DNA of 64,000 bases, from contig DJEL01000037.1 in the NCBI GenBank assembly GCA_002432425.1, positions 1 through 64,000 of the forward strand, read 5' to 3'. This stretch comes from Lachnospiraceae bacterium UBA5899. Lineage in GTDB: Bacteria > Bacillota > Clostridia > Lachnospirales > Lachnospiraceae. A program made the position numbers and the translations under genes. Of this stretch, positions 50,097 to 57,616 are shown in pieces. The notes below the pieces were generated by a model. That model was not told where the DNA came from, searched no databases, and was given only the letters and a program-made list of their open reading frames with translations. Within the stretch, counting starts at the first letter, position 1; the number at the start of each line of letters is the position of its first letter.

Positions 50097-51458
50097 CTAC
50101 TCTTCTTCCGGTGCATTCTTTAACAGCAGGTTTGCCAGAATACCTAAAATCAGGGCGCATGCTACGGAAGTAATGGTAACCGCACCGAAGGTAAGGGTCA
50201 GACCGCCGATACCGGCAATCAGAATAACGGATACTACGAACAGGTTCTTGTTCTTATTCAAATCCACATTCTGAATCATCTTTAAGCCGGATACTGCGAT
50301 AAATCCGTACAGTGCCATGCAGACACCGCCCATAACGCAGGAAGGAATGGAATTTACAAACGCAATAAACGGAGAGATAAAGGAAATCAGAATAGCTCCG
50401 ATTGCCGCTGCCATAATGGTTGCTACGGAAGCATTCTTGGTAATGGCTACACAGGCTACGGACTCACCATAGGTAGTGTTGGGACATCCGCCGAAGAATG
50501 CGCCTACCATGGAACCGACACCGTCTCCGAGTAAGGTTCTGTGAAGACCGGGATTTTCAAGCAAATCTCTTTCAATAATGGAGGAAATGTTCTTGTGGTC
50601 AGCGATATGCTCTGCAAATACTACGAATGCTACCGGAACATAAGCTACGGCAACTGTCAGCACATAAGAAGCGTTCACACCGTCAAGTCCCTTTGCTGCG
50701 GTTAAGAAAGTAAAGTCGGGGATGCTTAAGAAGGTCTTAAGGGTCACACCGTCCGCTACCAGGTCGGTAAAGTATGCAAAGTTAAGAAGCTTTAAGCCGT
50801 TGTTGCCGGTTGCCATACCGATAAGGGTAAATACCAGGCAGAATGCATATCCGGCTAAAATACCGAAAATAAAGGGAATCAGTCTTGCGGTTTTCCTGCC
50901 AAAAGTAGAGCAAAGCATGGTAACGGCAAGGGTTACCAGACCGCCTAACAGGGCAAGTATGGGGTAAGCTACGGAAACTCCGTCCACCTTGACACCGCCG
51001 GAGGTTAAATCCCCTACTGCGTTGCCTGCCAGGGAAAGTCCGATAATAGCTACAGTGGGACCGATTACAACAGCGGGCATCAGCTTGTTAATCCACTTTA
51101 CGCCTACTACTTTTACAACAGCAGCGATTATCACATATACAAGACCGGCACAGACAGCACCGATAATCAGTCCGGCATAACCAACCTGTACGGAAACCGC
51201 ACCTGCAAATGCCGTACTCATGGAACCGATAAATGCAAATGAGGAACCTAAGAACACAGGGCTCTTTTTAGCGGTAAAGAGTACATATACGAGAGTTCCC
51301 ACACCGGCGCCAAACAGGGCTGCCGCAGAGCTCATGCCGTTGCCTACGATAATAGGTACTACCAGAGTTGCCGCCATAATCGCCAAAAGCTGCTGAATGG
51401 CAAATGCTACCAACGCACCGAATTTCGGCTTGTCTTCCACTTGAAAAATCATTTTCAT
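50097..51458 (-). CDS. uracil-type permease, NCS2/UraA family
   Basis: 453 residues from MKMIFQVEDKPKFGALVAFA. About 12-14 membrane segments and the NCS2 pattern: QQLLAIMAATLVVPIIVGNG, SPVFLGSSFAFIGSMS, PAVVIGPTVAIIGLSLAGNAVG, VVFAEHIADHK (the substrate-binding Glu region) and GGCPNTTYGESVACVAITKNAS. The last stretch is typical of uracil permeases, though uracil versus xanthine cannot be proven. GGAGG lies before the ATG. Its promoter is about 85 bases upstream, and the leader contains a U-rich reading frame with a good ribosome site. Confidence 0.9.
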   Translation of the reverse strand: MKMIFQVEDKPKFGALVAFAIQQLLAIMAATLVVPIIVGNGMSSAAALFGAGVGTLVYVLFTAKKSPVFLGSSFAFIGSMSTAFAGAVSVQVGYAGLIIGAVCAGLVYVIIAAVVKVVGVKWINKLMPAVVIGPTVAIIGLSLAGNAVGDLTSGGVKVDGVSVAYPILALLGGLVTLAVTMLCSTFGRKTARLIPFIFGILAGYAFCLVFTLIGMATGNNGLKLLNFAYFTDLVADGVTLKTFLSIPDFTFLTAAKGLDGVNASYVLTVAVAYVPVAFVVFAEHIADHKNISSIIERDLLENPGLHRTLLGDGVGSMVGAFFGGCPNTTYGESVACVAITKNASVATIMAAAIGAILISFISPFIAFVNSIPSCVMGGVCMALYGFIAVSGLKMIQNVDLNKNKNLFVVSVILIAGIGGLTLTFGAVTITSVACALILGILANLLLKNAPEEE

Positions 51459-51525
51459 TGTTATTTCCTCCATAAGAATTTTGATAGATAGGCAAAAAAA
51501 AATAATCAGCAAAAAACGCCGTCAT
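51268..51525 (-). CDS. candidate leader ORF overlapping the permease start
   Basis: ATG at 51525 with AAGGA seven bases upstream, encoding MTAFFADYFFLPIYQNSYGG and continuing out of frame into the permease for 85 codons in total. The first 15 codons are U-rich, with T6 and T9 tracts. It could be a regulatory leader or chance; no protein family is recognised, and the overlapping part is probably not meaningful. Confidence 0.35.
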   Translation of the reverse strand: MTAFFADYFFLPIYQNSYGGNNNENDFSSGRQAEIRCVGSICHSAAFGDYGGNSGSTYYRRQRHELCGSPVWRRCGNSRICTLYR

Positions 51526-51541
51526 TTTTTCCTTTCCTAAA

Positions 51542-51570
51542 ATAGTATCATAGCCCTTTCGTTTTGTAAA
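51542..51570 (-). promoter_or_regulatory. permease promoter
   Basis: TTTACA (51565-51570), a 17-base spacer and TACTAT (51542-51547). Confidence 0.7.
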
Positions 51571-51615
51571 TAAAAAGATGTCGGAAAAAGGAGAAATTTG
51601 CCTTCTTCGGCACAC

Positions 51616-51702
51616 GCTATGCGTGCATGCAAACACAGTTCGATTTTGCTGCGCTGCCGTTCCGTTCGATTTCGCTGCGCTGCATCTCACTGTCGTTTGC
51701 AT
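51616..51702. repeat. palindromic element with internal direct repeats
   Basis: A 13-14 base inverted repeat (51627-51639 and 51689-51702, one inserted base) encloses two copies of GTTCGATTT-GCTGCGCTGC at 51638 and 51664, 26 bases apart. A small hairpin CACGC/GCGTG sits on the left flank, and its GCTATGCGTGC recurs inverted at 51774-51784. Confidence 0.6.
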
Positions 51703-51717
51703 CCCTATAGCCTAAAA

Positions 51718-51758
51718 AGCAAAAGAACAAGCCCCCCTGCAAGCAGGGTTCTTGTTCT
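51718..51758 (-). terminator. prfA terminator
   Basis: AGAACAAG/CTTGTTCT outer stem and CCCTGC/GCAGGG inner stem; minus continues TTTGCTTTTT. Confidence 0.85.
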
Positions 51759-51784
51759 CTTCCTTTTCATTCTGCACGCATAGC

Positions 51785-52855
51785 TTATTCGTTCATCTTT
51801 GCGAGTTTGGCTGCCTGGTCGGCGGCGATGCAGGCATCAATGATTTCCTGGATGTCGCCGTTCATGATTTTGTCCAGCTTATAGAGGGTGAGTCCGATGC
51901 GGTGGTCCGTCACACGTCCCTGCGGGAAATTGTAGGTACGGATTTTCTCGGAACGGTCGCCGGTGCCGACCTGGCTTCTTCTTAACTCCGCCTCTGCATC
52001 ATGGGCTTTCTGCTGTTCAATGTCGTATAACTTGGCACGCAGCAATGCGAATGCCTTTGCTTTGTTCTGAATCTGGGACTTCTCGGTCTGGCTGTAAACC
52101 ACAATACCGGAAGGATAGTGGGTCAGACGTACGGCAGAGTCCGTGGTGTTGACACACTGACCGCCGTTACCGGAAGCACGCATAACGTCAATTCGGATAT
52201 CCTTGTCGTCGATGACAACATCCACATCTTCCGCTTCCGGCATAACCGCAACGGTAATGGTGGAGGTATGGATACGTCCGCCGCTTTCGGTTTCGGGAAC
52301 TCTCTGCACACGGTGTACGCCGCTTTCGTATTTCATCTTGGAGTAGGCTCCCGGTCCGTTTAGCATAAAGGTAACTTCCTTCATGCCGCCGATGCCGATT
52401 TCATCCATGCTCACAAGCTCGACCTTCCATCTCTGGCTCTCCGCATAGTGCACATACATACGGTAAATTTCCGCTGCAAACAGAGCGGACTCGTCGCCGC
52501 CCGCACCGGCACGGATTTCCACGATAACGTTCTTGTCGTCGTTGGGGTCCTTGGGAAGCAGAAGCACCTTCATCTCCTGCTCTAATTCTTCAATGCGCTT
52601 CTTGCTGGCGGAAAGCTCTTCCTTCAGCATCTTACGCATTTCTTCGTCATTTTCTTCTTCCAGCATCTGGATGGAATCTTCCACATCCTGCTTGCATTTT
52701 TTGTATTCGGTATAAGCTTCCACGATGGGAGTTAAGTCGCTCTGCTCCTTCATCAGCTTGCGGAAACGGGTCTGGTCGTTTGCCACATCCGGCTCGTGAA
52801 GCTCATTCATAATTTCTTCGTATCGTCTTAATAAATCATCTAACTTATCAAACAT
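51785..52855 (-). CDS. prfA: peptide chain release factor 1
   Basis: 356 residues. RF1 reads UAA and UAG. The GGQ motif that triggers peptide release is in RASGNGGQCVNTTDSAVR, and the anticodon-like tripeptide region reads VQRVPETESGGRIHTS, as in Gram-positive RF1. The glutamine of GGQ is the substrate of PrmC, encoded 5 bases upstream. It ends the run rho-rpmE-yqhQ-prmC-prfA and is followed by a clear terminator. Confidence 0.98.
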   Translation of the reverse strand: MFDKLDDLLRRYEEIMNELHEPDVANDQTRFRKLMKEQSDLTPIVEAYTEYKKCKQDVEDSIQMLEEENDEEMRKMLKEELSASKKRIEELEQEMKVLLLPKDPNDDKNVIVEIRAGAGGDESALFAAEIYRMYVHYAESQRWKVELVSMDEIGIGGMKEVTFMLNGPGAYSKMKYESGVHRVQRVPETESGGRIHTSTITVAVMPEAEDVDVVIDDKDIRIDVMRASGNGGQCVNTTDSAVRLTHYPSGIVVYSQTEKSQIQNKAKAFALLRAKLYDIEQQKAHDAEAELRRSQVGTGDRSEKIRTYNFPQGRVTDHRIGLTLYKLDKIMNGDIQEIIDACIAADQAAKLAKMNE

Positions 52856-52859
52856 CTCT

Positions 52860-53702
52860 TTACTCCATTCTTCCCATGACTACTCTGTCAAGTCCGGCAT
52901 AGTCCTTGTGCGCCTCTACTTCGCAGTAGCCATTTTCCGTTAATATACCGCAAACCTGTTCTCTCTGGTCGAAACCGATTTCAAACAGGATATAACCGCC
53001 TTTTGTAAGATACCGTTTTGCCTCTCCCGCAATCTTCCGGTAAAAGAACAGCCCGTCCGCCTCTCCGTCCAGCGCCATCCTCGGTTCGTGGTCCTTTACC
53101 TCCGGCATCAGTTCCTCTATATCCGCCGTCTTAATATACGGGGGATTGGAAACCACAAGGGAAAATTTTTCTTCCGGCAGGGCTTCAAACAAATTGCTCT
53201 GTAAAAATACGCAGTCCGTCTTCTCCGGGAGCAGTTTCCGTCTGTTTTTCTCCGCCACCTGCAGGGCTTTTACCGACAAATCCACACCGATGCCCCTGCA
53301 GCCTTCTTTCATAAGCAGGAGACTAAGCAGAATGCAGCCGGAGCCCGTGCACATGTCCAGAATACTGTCGCCGGATTTCAGTTTCTTTAAGGCTTCTTCC
53401 ACCAGAATTTCCGTATCGGCTCTCGGTGTCAGTACATTTTCATTCACAAAGAAAGGATAGCCGCAGAAATACTGTTCGCCGGTAATCTGCTGTAAGGGCA
53501 CTCTTTCCTTTCTTTTCTGTATAAGCATTTTATAAGAAGAAACCTTCTCCTCTTCCACGATTCTGTCTCCGTAAAGCAGCAGGTCGTTGTAAGAGGTCTG
53601 ACAGACAAATTCCAAAAGCAGTCTGGCATCCAGATCTGCATCCGGAACGGCTGCTTCCTTCAGCACGTTTCTTCCGTATTCATAACACTCCCGGTAGGTC
53701 AT
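52860..53702 (-). CDS. prmC: release factor glutamine methyltransferase
   Basis: 280 residues. PrmC N5-methylates the GGQ glutamine of release factors with SAM. The N-terminal helical domain (YGRNVLKEAAVPDADLDARLL) is followed by the SAM domain: SILDMCTGSGCILLSLLL and the substrate motif VVSNPPYIK. TPRADTEILVEEAL matches the family. Its ATG overlaps the yqhQ stop as ATGA, and prfA starts 5 bases after its end, linking enzyme and substrate. Confidence 0.96.
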   Translation of the reverse strand: MTYRECYEYGRNVLKEAAVPDADLDARLLLEFVCQTSYNDLLLYGDRIVEEEKVSSYKMLIQKRKERVPLQQITGEQYFCGYPFFVNENVLTPRADTEILVEEALKKLKSGDSILDMCTGSGCILLSLLLMKEGCRGIGVDLSVKALQVAEKNRRKLLPEKTDCVFLQSNLFEALPEEKFSLVVSNPPYIKTADIEELMPEVKDHEPRMALDGEADGLFFYRKIAGEAKRYLTKGGYILFEIGFDQREQVCGILTENGYCEVEAHKDYAGLDRVVMGRME

Positions 53703-54703
53703 GCCTGTTCATCCTCTCCGGTATTCTCCGAAGACTCCTCTTCAAAATAAGAAGGATCATAGTTGAATTCTTCAATCAGAAACTTCTTCCAGTCAAACAC
53801 TGCCTCTACGGAAGCAATGCCCACTTCCACCATATCCTTTGTGGGCTCCTTGGTGGTCAGCTTCTGAATTGCCATGCCGGGTGCGGACAAAATCTTTATG
53901 AAAATGTTGTCGCTCTTTCCTGCCAGACGGATAATTTCATAAGAAATACCGGCAATCACGGGAATAAGCAGAATACGAAGCACAATCTTTAATACCGGAT
54001 TGCTCACCTGGATAAAGAAGAACAAAATAATACTGATAAACAGTACAAAGAACATAAAGCTGGTGCCGCATCTTTTATGCAGTCTGGAGCTGCGCATAAC
54101 GTTGCGCACGGTAAGAGGCTTTCCTCTTTCGATACAGTTGATACATTTATGCTCCGCGCCGTGATACATGTATAATCTCTTGATATCCTTCATGGCAGAA
54201 ATACCCACCACGTACAGAAGAAAAATGAGAATACGGATACATCCTTCGATAATCGTCATTAAAATACTGCTGCGTACATATGCCTTAAATAAGGAAGTAA
54301 TGAAATACGGCAGCACAATAAAAATCGCCACTGCTAAAATAACGGAAAACGCCACCACAAAAGCAGAAAGCACCTTTTCCGCCTTGCCGCCGGTAATTTT
54401 ATTCAAAAACTTATCGAACTTCGTTTCCTGCTCTTCTTCGTCCTCATAGAACTCTGCCGAAAAATTGAGGCACCTGGTTCCCAGTACCATGGAATCCACG
54501 AAATTAAAAATGCCGCGAATAAAAGGCAAGTTCTTGAAAACGCTGTTGCCGCCCACGCCCTGATGGTTTTCCAGCTCCACTTCGATTTCTCCGTTGGGCT
54601 TTCTGACTGCCACGGCATACTTTTCTTTATTTTTCATCATAACACCTTCCAGAACGGCCTGTCCGCCGATACCGGAATAGTGACTATGTTTTTTCTTTGC
54701 CAT
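53699..54703 (-). CDS. yqhQ: DUF1385 membrane protein, YqhQ family
   Basis: 334 residues. The N-terminus YSGIGGQAVLEGVMMKNKEKYAV is the DUF1385 signature. Four to five membrane segments follow in two groups (VVAFSVILAVAIFIVLPYF, SILMTIIEGCIRILIFLLYV, FFVLFISIILFFFIQVS), with the histidine/cysteine-rich loop YHGAEHKCINCIERGKPL between them, conserved and possibly metal binding. The C-terminus is acidic. Function is unknown, although the gene is regularly placed between rpmE and prmC in Clostridia, as here. Confidence 0.92.
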   Translation of the reverse strand: MAKKKHSHYSGIGGQAVLEGVMMKNKEKYAVAVRKPNGEIEVELENHQGVGGNSVFKNLPFIRGIFNFVDSMVLGTRCLNFSAEFYEDEEEQETKFDKFLNKITGGKAEKVLSAFVVAFSVILAVAIFIVLPYFITSLFKAYVRSSILMTIIEGCIRILIFLLYVVGISAMKDIKRLYMYHGAEHKCINCIERGKPLTVRNVMRSSRLHKRCGTSFMFFVLFISIILFFFIQVSNPVLKIVLRILLIPVIAGISYEIIRLAGKSDNIFIKILSAPGMAIQKLTTKEPTKDMVEVGIASVEAVFDWKKFLIEEFNYDPSYFEEESSENTGEDEQA

Positions 54704-54754
54704 AACATTTCCTTTCCACTGTTATTTCCTTTGCACAATATGTGCATATACCAT

Positions 54755-54784
54755 AAAAGGTTGAGATATACACCTCAACCTTTT
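54755..54784. terminator. rpmE terminator
   Basis: 11-bp stem AAAAGGTTGAG/CTCAACCTTTT with an 8-base loop (54755-54765, 54774-54784). Minus ends TTTTATGG. Confidence 0.82.
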
Positions 54785-54806
54785 GGAAATCTTATTTATG
54801 GAAAAA

Positions 54807-55013
54807 CTATTTGCTTTCCACGCCGTACTTCTTGTTGAACTTGTCGATACGTCCGTCAGTTCTTGCAGATTTCTGCTGACCTGTGTAGAATGAATGGCAC
54901 TTGGAGCAAACTTCTACGTGGATTTCAGGTTTGGTGGAACCGGTTACAAAAGTGTTGCCACAGTTGCAGGTAACGGTTGCCTGATAATACTGGGGATGGA
55001 TTCCTTCTTTCAT
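54807..55013 (-). CDS. rpmE: ribosomal protein bL31 (zinc-binding form)
   Basis: 68 residues from MKEGIHPQYYQATVTCNCG. The four zinc cysteines are present (CNCGNTF and EVCSKCHSFYTG), so this is the C+ form used in zinc-replete cells. GAGGTG lies seven bases before the ATG at 55013; a GTG three codons earlier overlaps that site. It has its own promoter, a leader with a hairpin, and its own terminator. Confidence 0.97.
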   Translation of the reverse strand: MKEGIHPQYYQATVTCNCGNTFVTGSTKPEIHVEVCSKCHSFYTGQQKSARTDGRIDKFNKKYGVESK

Positions 55014-55064
55014 CTTTTTCACCTCTCTATAGTTAATGTAAATTAAATCTTGTTCTCATCCGCA

Positions 55065-55122
55065 CTGCTTATGGAACCACAAACAGCGAATTTAGTGTAT
55101 CATGTTGCGTCCGTCTTTGCAA
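55065..55122 (-). promoter_or_regulatory. rpmE promoter and leader hairpin
   Basis: TTGCAA (55117-55122), a 17-base spacer and TACACT (55094-55099). The transcript begins about 55087 and immediately forms a hairpin of about 9 bp (55065-55086; CTGTTTGTGG against CCATAAGCAG with two wobbles). It could be an L31 autogenous leader, but this is unproven. Confidence 0.6.
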
Positions 55123-55129
55123 GTATTTT

Positions 55130-56527
55130 TTATATAAACTTCATTTTTTTTGACATATTGACGAACTCCTGATTGTTTCTGGTTTTGGAGAACATATCGA
55201 GAATTCGGTCCGTTGCTTCGTCGGGTTTTAAGCCGTTCAGGGATTTTCTCACGATATTGACCGCTTCCAGCTCGTCTGCATTCAGCAGAAGGTCCTCTCT
55301 TCTGGTGCTGGACTTCTGCAAATCGATAGCGGGGAAAATTCTCTTTTCGGAAAGCTTTCTGTCCAGAACGATTTCCATGTTGCCGGTACCCTTAAATTCT
55401 TCATATACCACATCGTCCATCTTGGAACCGGTATCAACCAGCGCCGTTGCCAAAATGGTCAGGCTTCCGCCGTTGCGGAGGTTTCTCGCCGCACCGAAGA
55501 AACGCTTCGGCATATGCAGGGCTCCGGGGTCAAGACCGCCGGAAAGGGTTCTTCCGCTGGGGGATACCACTAAGTTGTAGGCTCTTGTCAGACGGGTAAT
55601 GCTGTCAAGCAGGATAACCACGTCCATACCGTGCTCCACCAGTCTCTTGGCGCGCTCGATAACCATTTCGGATACCCGCTTATGATGCTCCGGCAGCTCG
55701 TCAAAGGTGGAATAAATAACATCCACATTCGGTCCTTCAATGGCTTCCTTGATATCGGTTACTTCTTCGGGACGCTCATCAATCAGTAAGATAAGCATGT
55801 GCATATTCGGTTCGTTTCTCTGAATGGATTTGGCAACCTGTTTTAATAAGGTTGTCTTGCCGGCTTTGGGGGGAGATACAATCATACCTCTCTGTCCCTT
55901 GCCGATGGGGCTCACCAGGTCCATGACACGCATTGCCATGCTGCCGCCGGGAACCTCCAGCTTAATTCTTTCATCCGGGAAGATAGGAGTCATTTCCTCA
56001 AAGTTGGAGCGCTTTAAGGTTTCCTCCAGGGTAAAGCCGTTTACGGATTTAATGTAAAGCAGGGCGCTGAATTTTTCCTGCTGGGTCTTTGTTCTCTTGT
56101 TGCCAATCAGGATATCGCCGGTCTTTAAGCCGAATCTTCTTATCTGGCTGGGAGCCACATACACGTCATGGTCGCCCGGCATGTAATTTTCACACCGGAT
56201 AAATCCGTAGCCGTCCGGCATAACCTCGAGAATACCGTTGGCTTCCTGTCCGCTGTCCAAATCGGAAGGAAAGCTGCCTGCTTCATAAGTGTTTATTTTT
56301 TCCGCTCTCTCGTTACTTTCTGTCTTTTCTTTTTTCACAGGCTGTTCTGCTTTTGCGGGCTTGTCAGCCTTGTCCTGCTTTTCTTTTTCTGCCTTTTCTT
56401 TCTCATCCAAAGCAAGCATAGCTTCTACCACATCGCTTTTTTTCATGGCAGACACACCTTTGATGCCCCGGACTTTTGCAAGCTCCTTTAACTGTGTAAG
56501 AGCCAGCGATTCATACTTTTCTCTCAT
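55130..56527 (-). CDS. rho: transcription termination factor Rho
   Basis: 465 residues. The N-terminal SAP-like region (LALTQLKELAKVRGIKGVSAMKK) is followed by a Lys/Glu-rich insertion of about 50 residues, then the RNA-binding OB fold (GILEVMPDGYGFIRCENY), the Walker A PPKAGKTTLLKQVAKS, Walker B VVILLDSITRLTRAYN, the Q-loop and R-loop region (SGRTLSGGLDPGAL) and the arginine finger area RKLSEKRIFPAIDL. It is a hexameric RNA helicase that ends transcription. A long C-rich, G-poor leader lies just before the start. Confidence 0.97.
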   Translation of the reverse strand: MREKYESLALTQLKELAKVRGIKGVSAMKKSDVVEAMLALDEKEKAEKEKQDKADKPAKAEQPVKKEKTESNERAEKINTYEAGSFPSDLDSGQEANGILEVMPDGYGFIRCENYMPGDHDVYVAPSQIRRFGLKTGDILIGNKRTKTQQEKFSALLYIKSVNGFTLEETLKRSNFEEMTPIFPDERIKLEVPGGSMAMRVMDLVSPIGKGQRGMIVSPPKAGKTTLLKQVAKSIQRNEPNMHMLILLIDERPEEVTDIKEAIEGPNVDVIYSTFDELPEHHKRVSEMVIERAKRLVEHGMDVVILLDSITRLTRAYNLVVSPSGRTLSGGLDPGALHMPKRFFGAARNLRNGGSLTILATALVDTGSKMDDVVYEEFKGTGNMEIVLDRKLSEKRIFPAIDLQKSSTRREDLLLNADELEAVNIVRKSLNGLKPDEATDRILDMFSKTRNNQEFVNMSKKMKFI

Positions 56528-56640
56528 CTTTTCCTCCTATGAAGTTGGGGTGTTTTCTTTTGGTTTGTTTGGGATTTTACATGACTTATGTAAAGTATTG
56601 CGTATAGAATGTTCAGATCATCCATGTAAGATGATTTTTA
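56528..56640 (-). promoter_or_regulatory. rho leader with promoter and C-rich rut-like tract
   Basis: A promoter TTACAT-17-TATACG is readable at about 56598-56626, and a TATAAT at 56641-56646. Downstream, 56541-56578 on minus is C-rich and almost free of G (CCCAAACAAACC...CACCCC), like a Rho loading site, directly before AGGAGG. Confidence 0.45.
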
Positions 56641-56656
56641 ATTATACAGGAAAAAT

Positions 56657-56687
56657 CAAAAAAAGGAAAGTGTTTTTTTACTTTCCC
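56657..56687 (-). terminator. rsgA terminator
   Basis: GGAAAGT/ACTTTCC stem (56665-56671, 56680-56686) followed on minus by T7. Confidence 0.85.
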
Positions 56688-56698
56688 TTCAAAAACAT

Positions 56699-57595
56699 CT
56701 ATTTCCACTTCTTCTGTGCCTTTAACTCCTCGTAAATCTGCACATAATTTTCATAGCGCATGGGGCTGATTTTGCCGTCCTGTAAGGCATTTTTTACGCC
56801 GCAGTCCGGCTCACTTATATGGCTGCAGCCGCGGAACCGGCACTCGTCCTCATATTTTGCAAACTCCGGATAAAAGTCTTTCAGTTCTTCTTTTTCCATA
56901 TTAAATACGGAAAGAGAACTGAAGCCCGGCGTGTCCACAATGTAGGTGTCGGGACCGATGAGTAATAACTCCGCATGGCGGGTGGTGTGTTTTCCTCTGT
57001 CAATCTTTTCGCTGATTTCCCCGGTTTCCATGTGGGTGTCCCCGCAAAGGCTGTTTACCATGGAAGATTTCCCCACACCGCTGGGCCCCGCCACCGTAGT
57101 GGTCTTTCCTTTTAAGAGCTCTCGGATTTCTTCGGTGCCTTCGCCCTTTGTGGCACTGGCAAACACCACCCGGCAGCCGCAGTTTTCGTAGATAGCGGTC
57201 AGCTTCTGCCTCTCCTCTTCGTCCACGATGTCCTGCTTGTTAAAACAGATAATGCAGGGAAGCTCCTGTCCTGCCATCATAATCAGGAAACGGTCCAACA
57301 GATTAAAATTCGGTGCCGGTTTCGCCGCCGCAAAAATAACCAGTGCCTGGTCTACATTGGCTACCGCCGGACGGATGAGTGCATTTTTCCTCGGAAGTAT
57401 CTTTTGGATGTTGCCCTTTCCGGCATCTTCGTCAAGCACTTCCATTTCTACATCATCCCCCACCAGAGGCTTGGTTCCGTCTTTGCGGAAGATGCCCTTG
57501 GCTTTGCATTCGTAAATTTCGGTTGTATCCTCTGCGGGATTTGTGACGCACACATAATAAAATCCCGCAATTCCTTTTATGATTTTTCCCTGCAT
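56699..57595 (-). CDS. rsgA: ribosome small subunit-dependent GTPase
   Basis: 298 residues. RsgA (YjeQ) assists 30S maturation. The OB fold is N-terminal, then the circularly permuted G domain: G4 FNKQDIVD, G1 GPSGVGKSSMVNSLCG, G3 DTPGFSSLSVF. The C-terminal zinc site is CRFRGCSHISEPDCGV (Cys, Cys, His, Cys). It follows prkC by 21 bases; this order is conserved, and RsgA is a PrkC substrate in several Firmicutes. A terminator follows. Confidence 0.97.
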   Translation of the reverse strand: MQGKIIKGIAGFYYVCVTNPAEDTTEIYECKAKGIFRKDGTKPLVGDDVEMEVLDEDAGKGNIQKILPRKNALIRPAVANVDQALVIFAAAKPAPNFNLLDRFLIMMAGQELPCIICFNKQDIVDEEERQKLTAIYENCGCRVVFASATKGEGTEEIRELLKGKTTTVAGPSGVGKSSMVNSLCGDTHMETGEISEKIDRGKHTTRHAELLLIGPDTYIVDTPGFSSLSVFNMEKEELKDFYPEFAKYEDECRFRGCSHISEPDCGVKNALQDGKISPMRYENYVQIYEELKAQKKWK

Positions 57596-57616
57596 AAATT
57601 AACCCGTATTGTTTTA

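Larger units (their letters stand above)
51459..51784. other. intergenic region between prfA and the permease
   Basis: 326 bases that hold, from the prfA side, the prfA terminator, a compact inverted/direct repeat element, the permease promoter and the U-rich leader. No other gene is seen. Confidence 0.6.
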
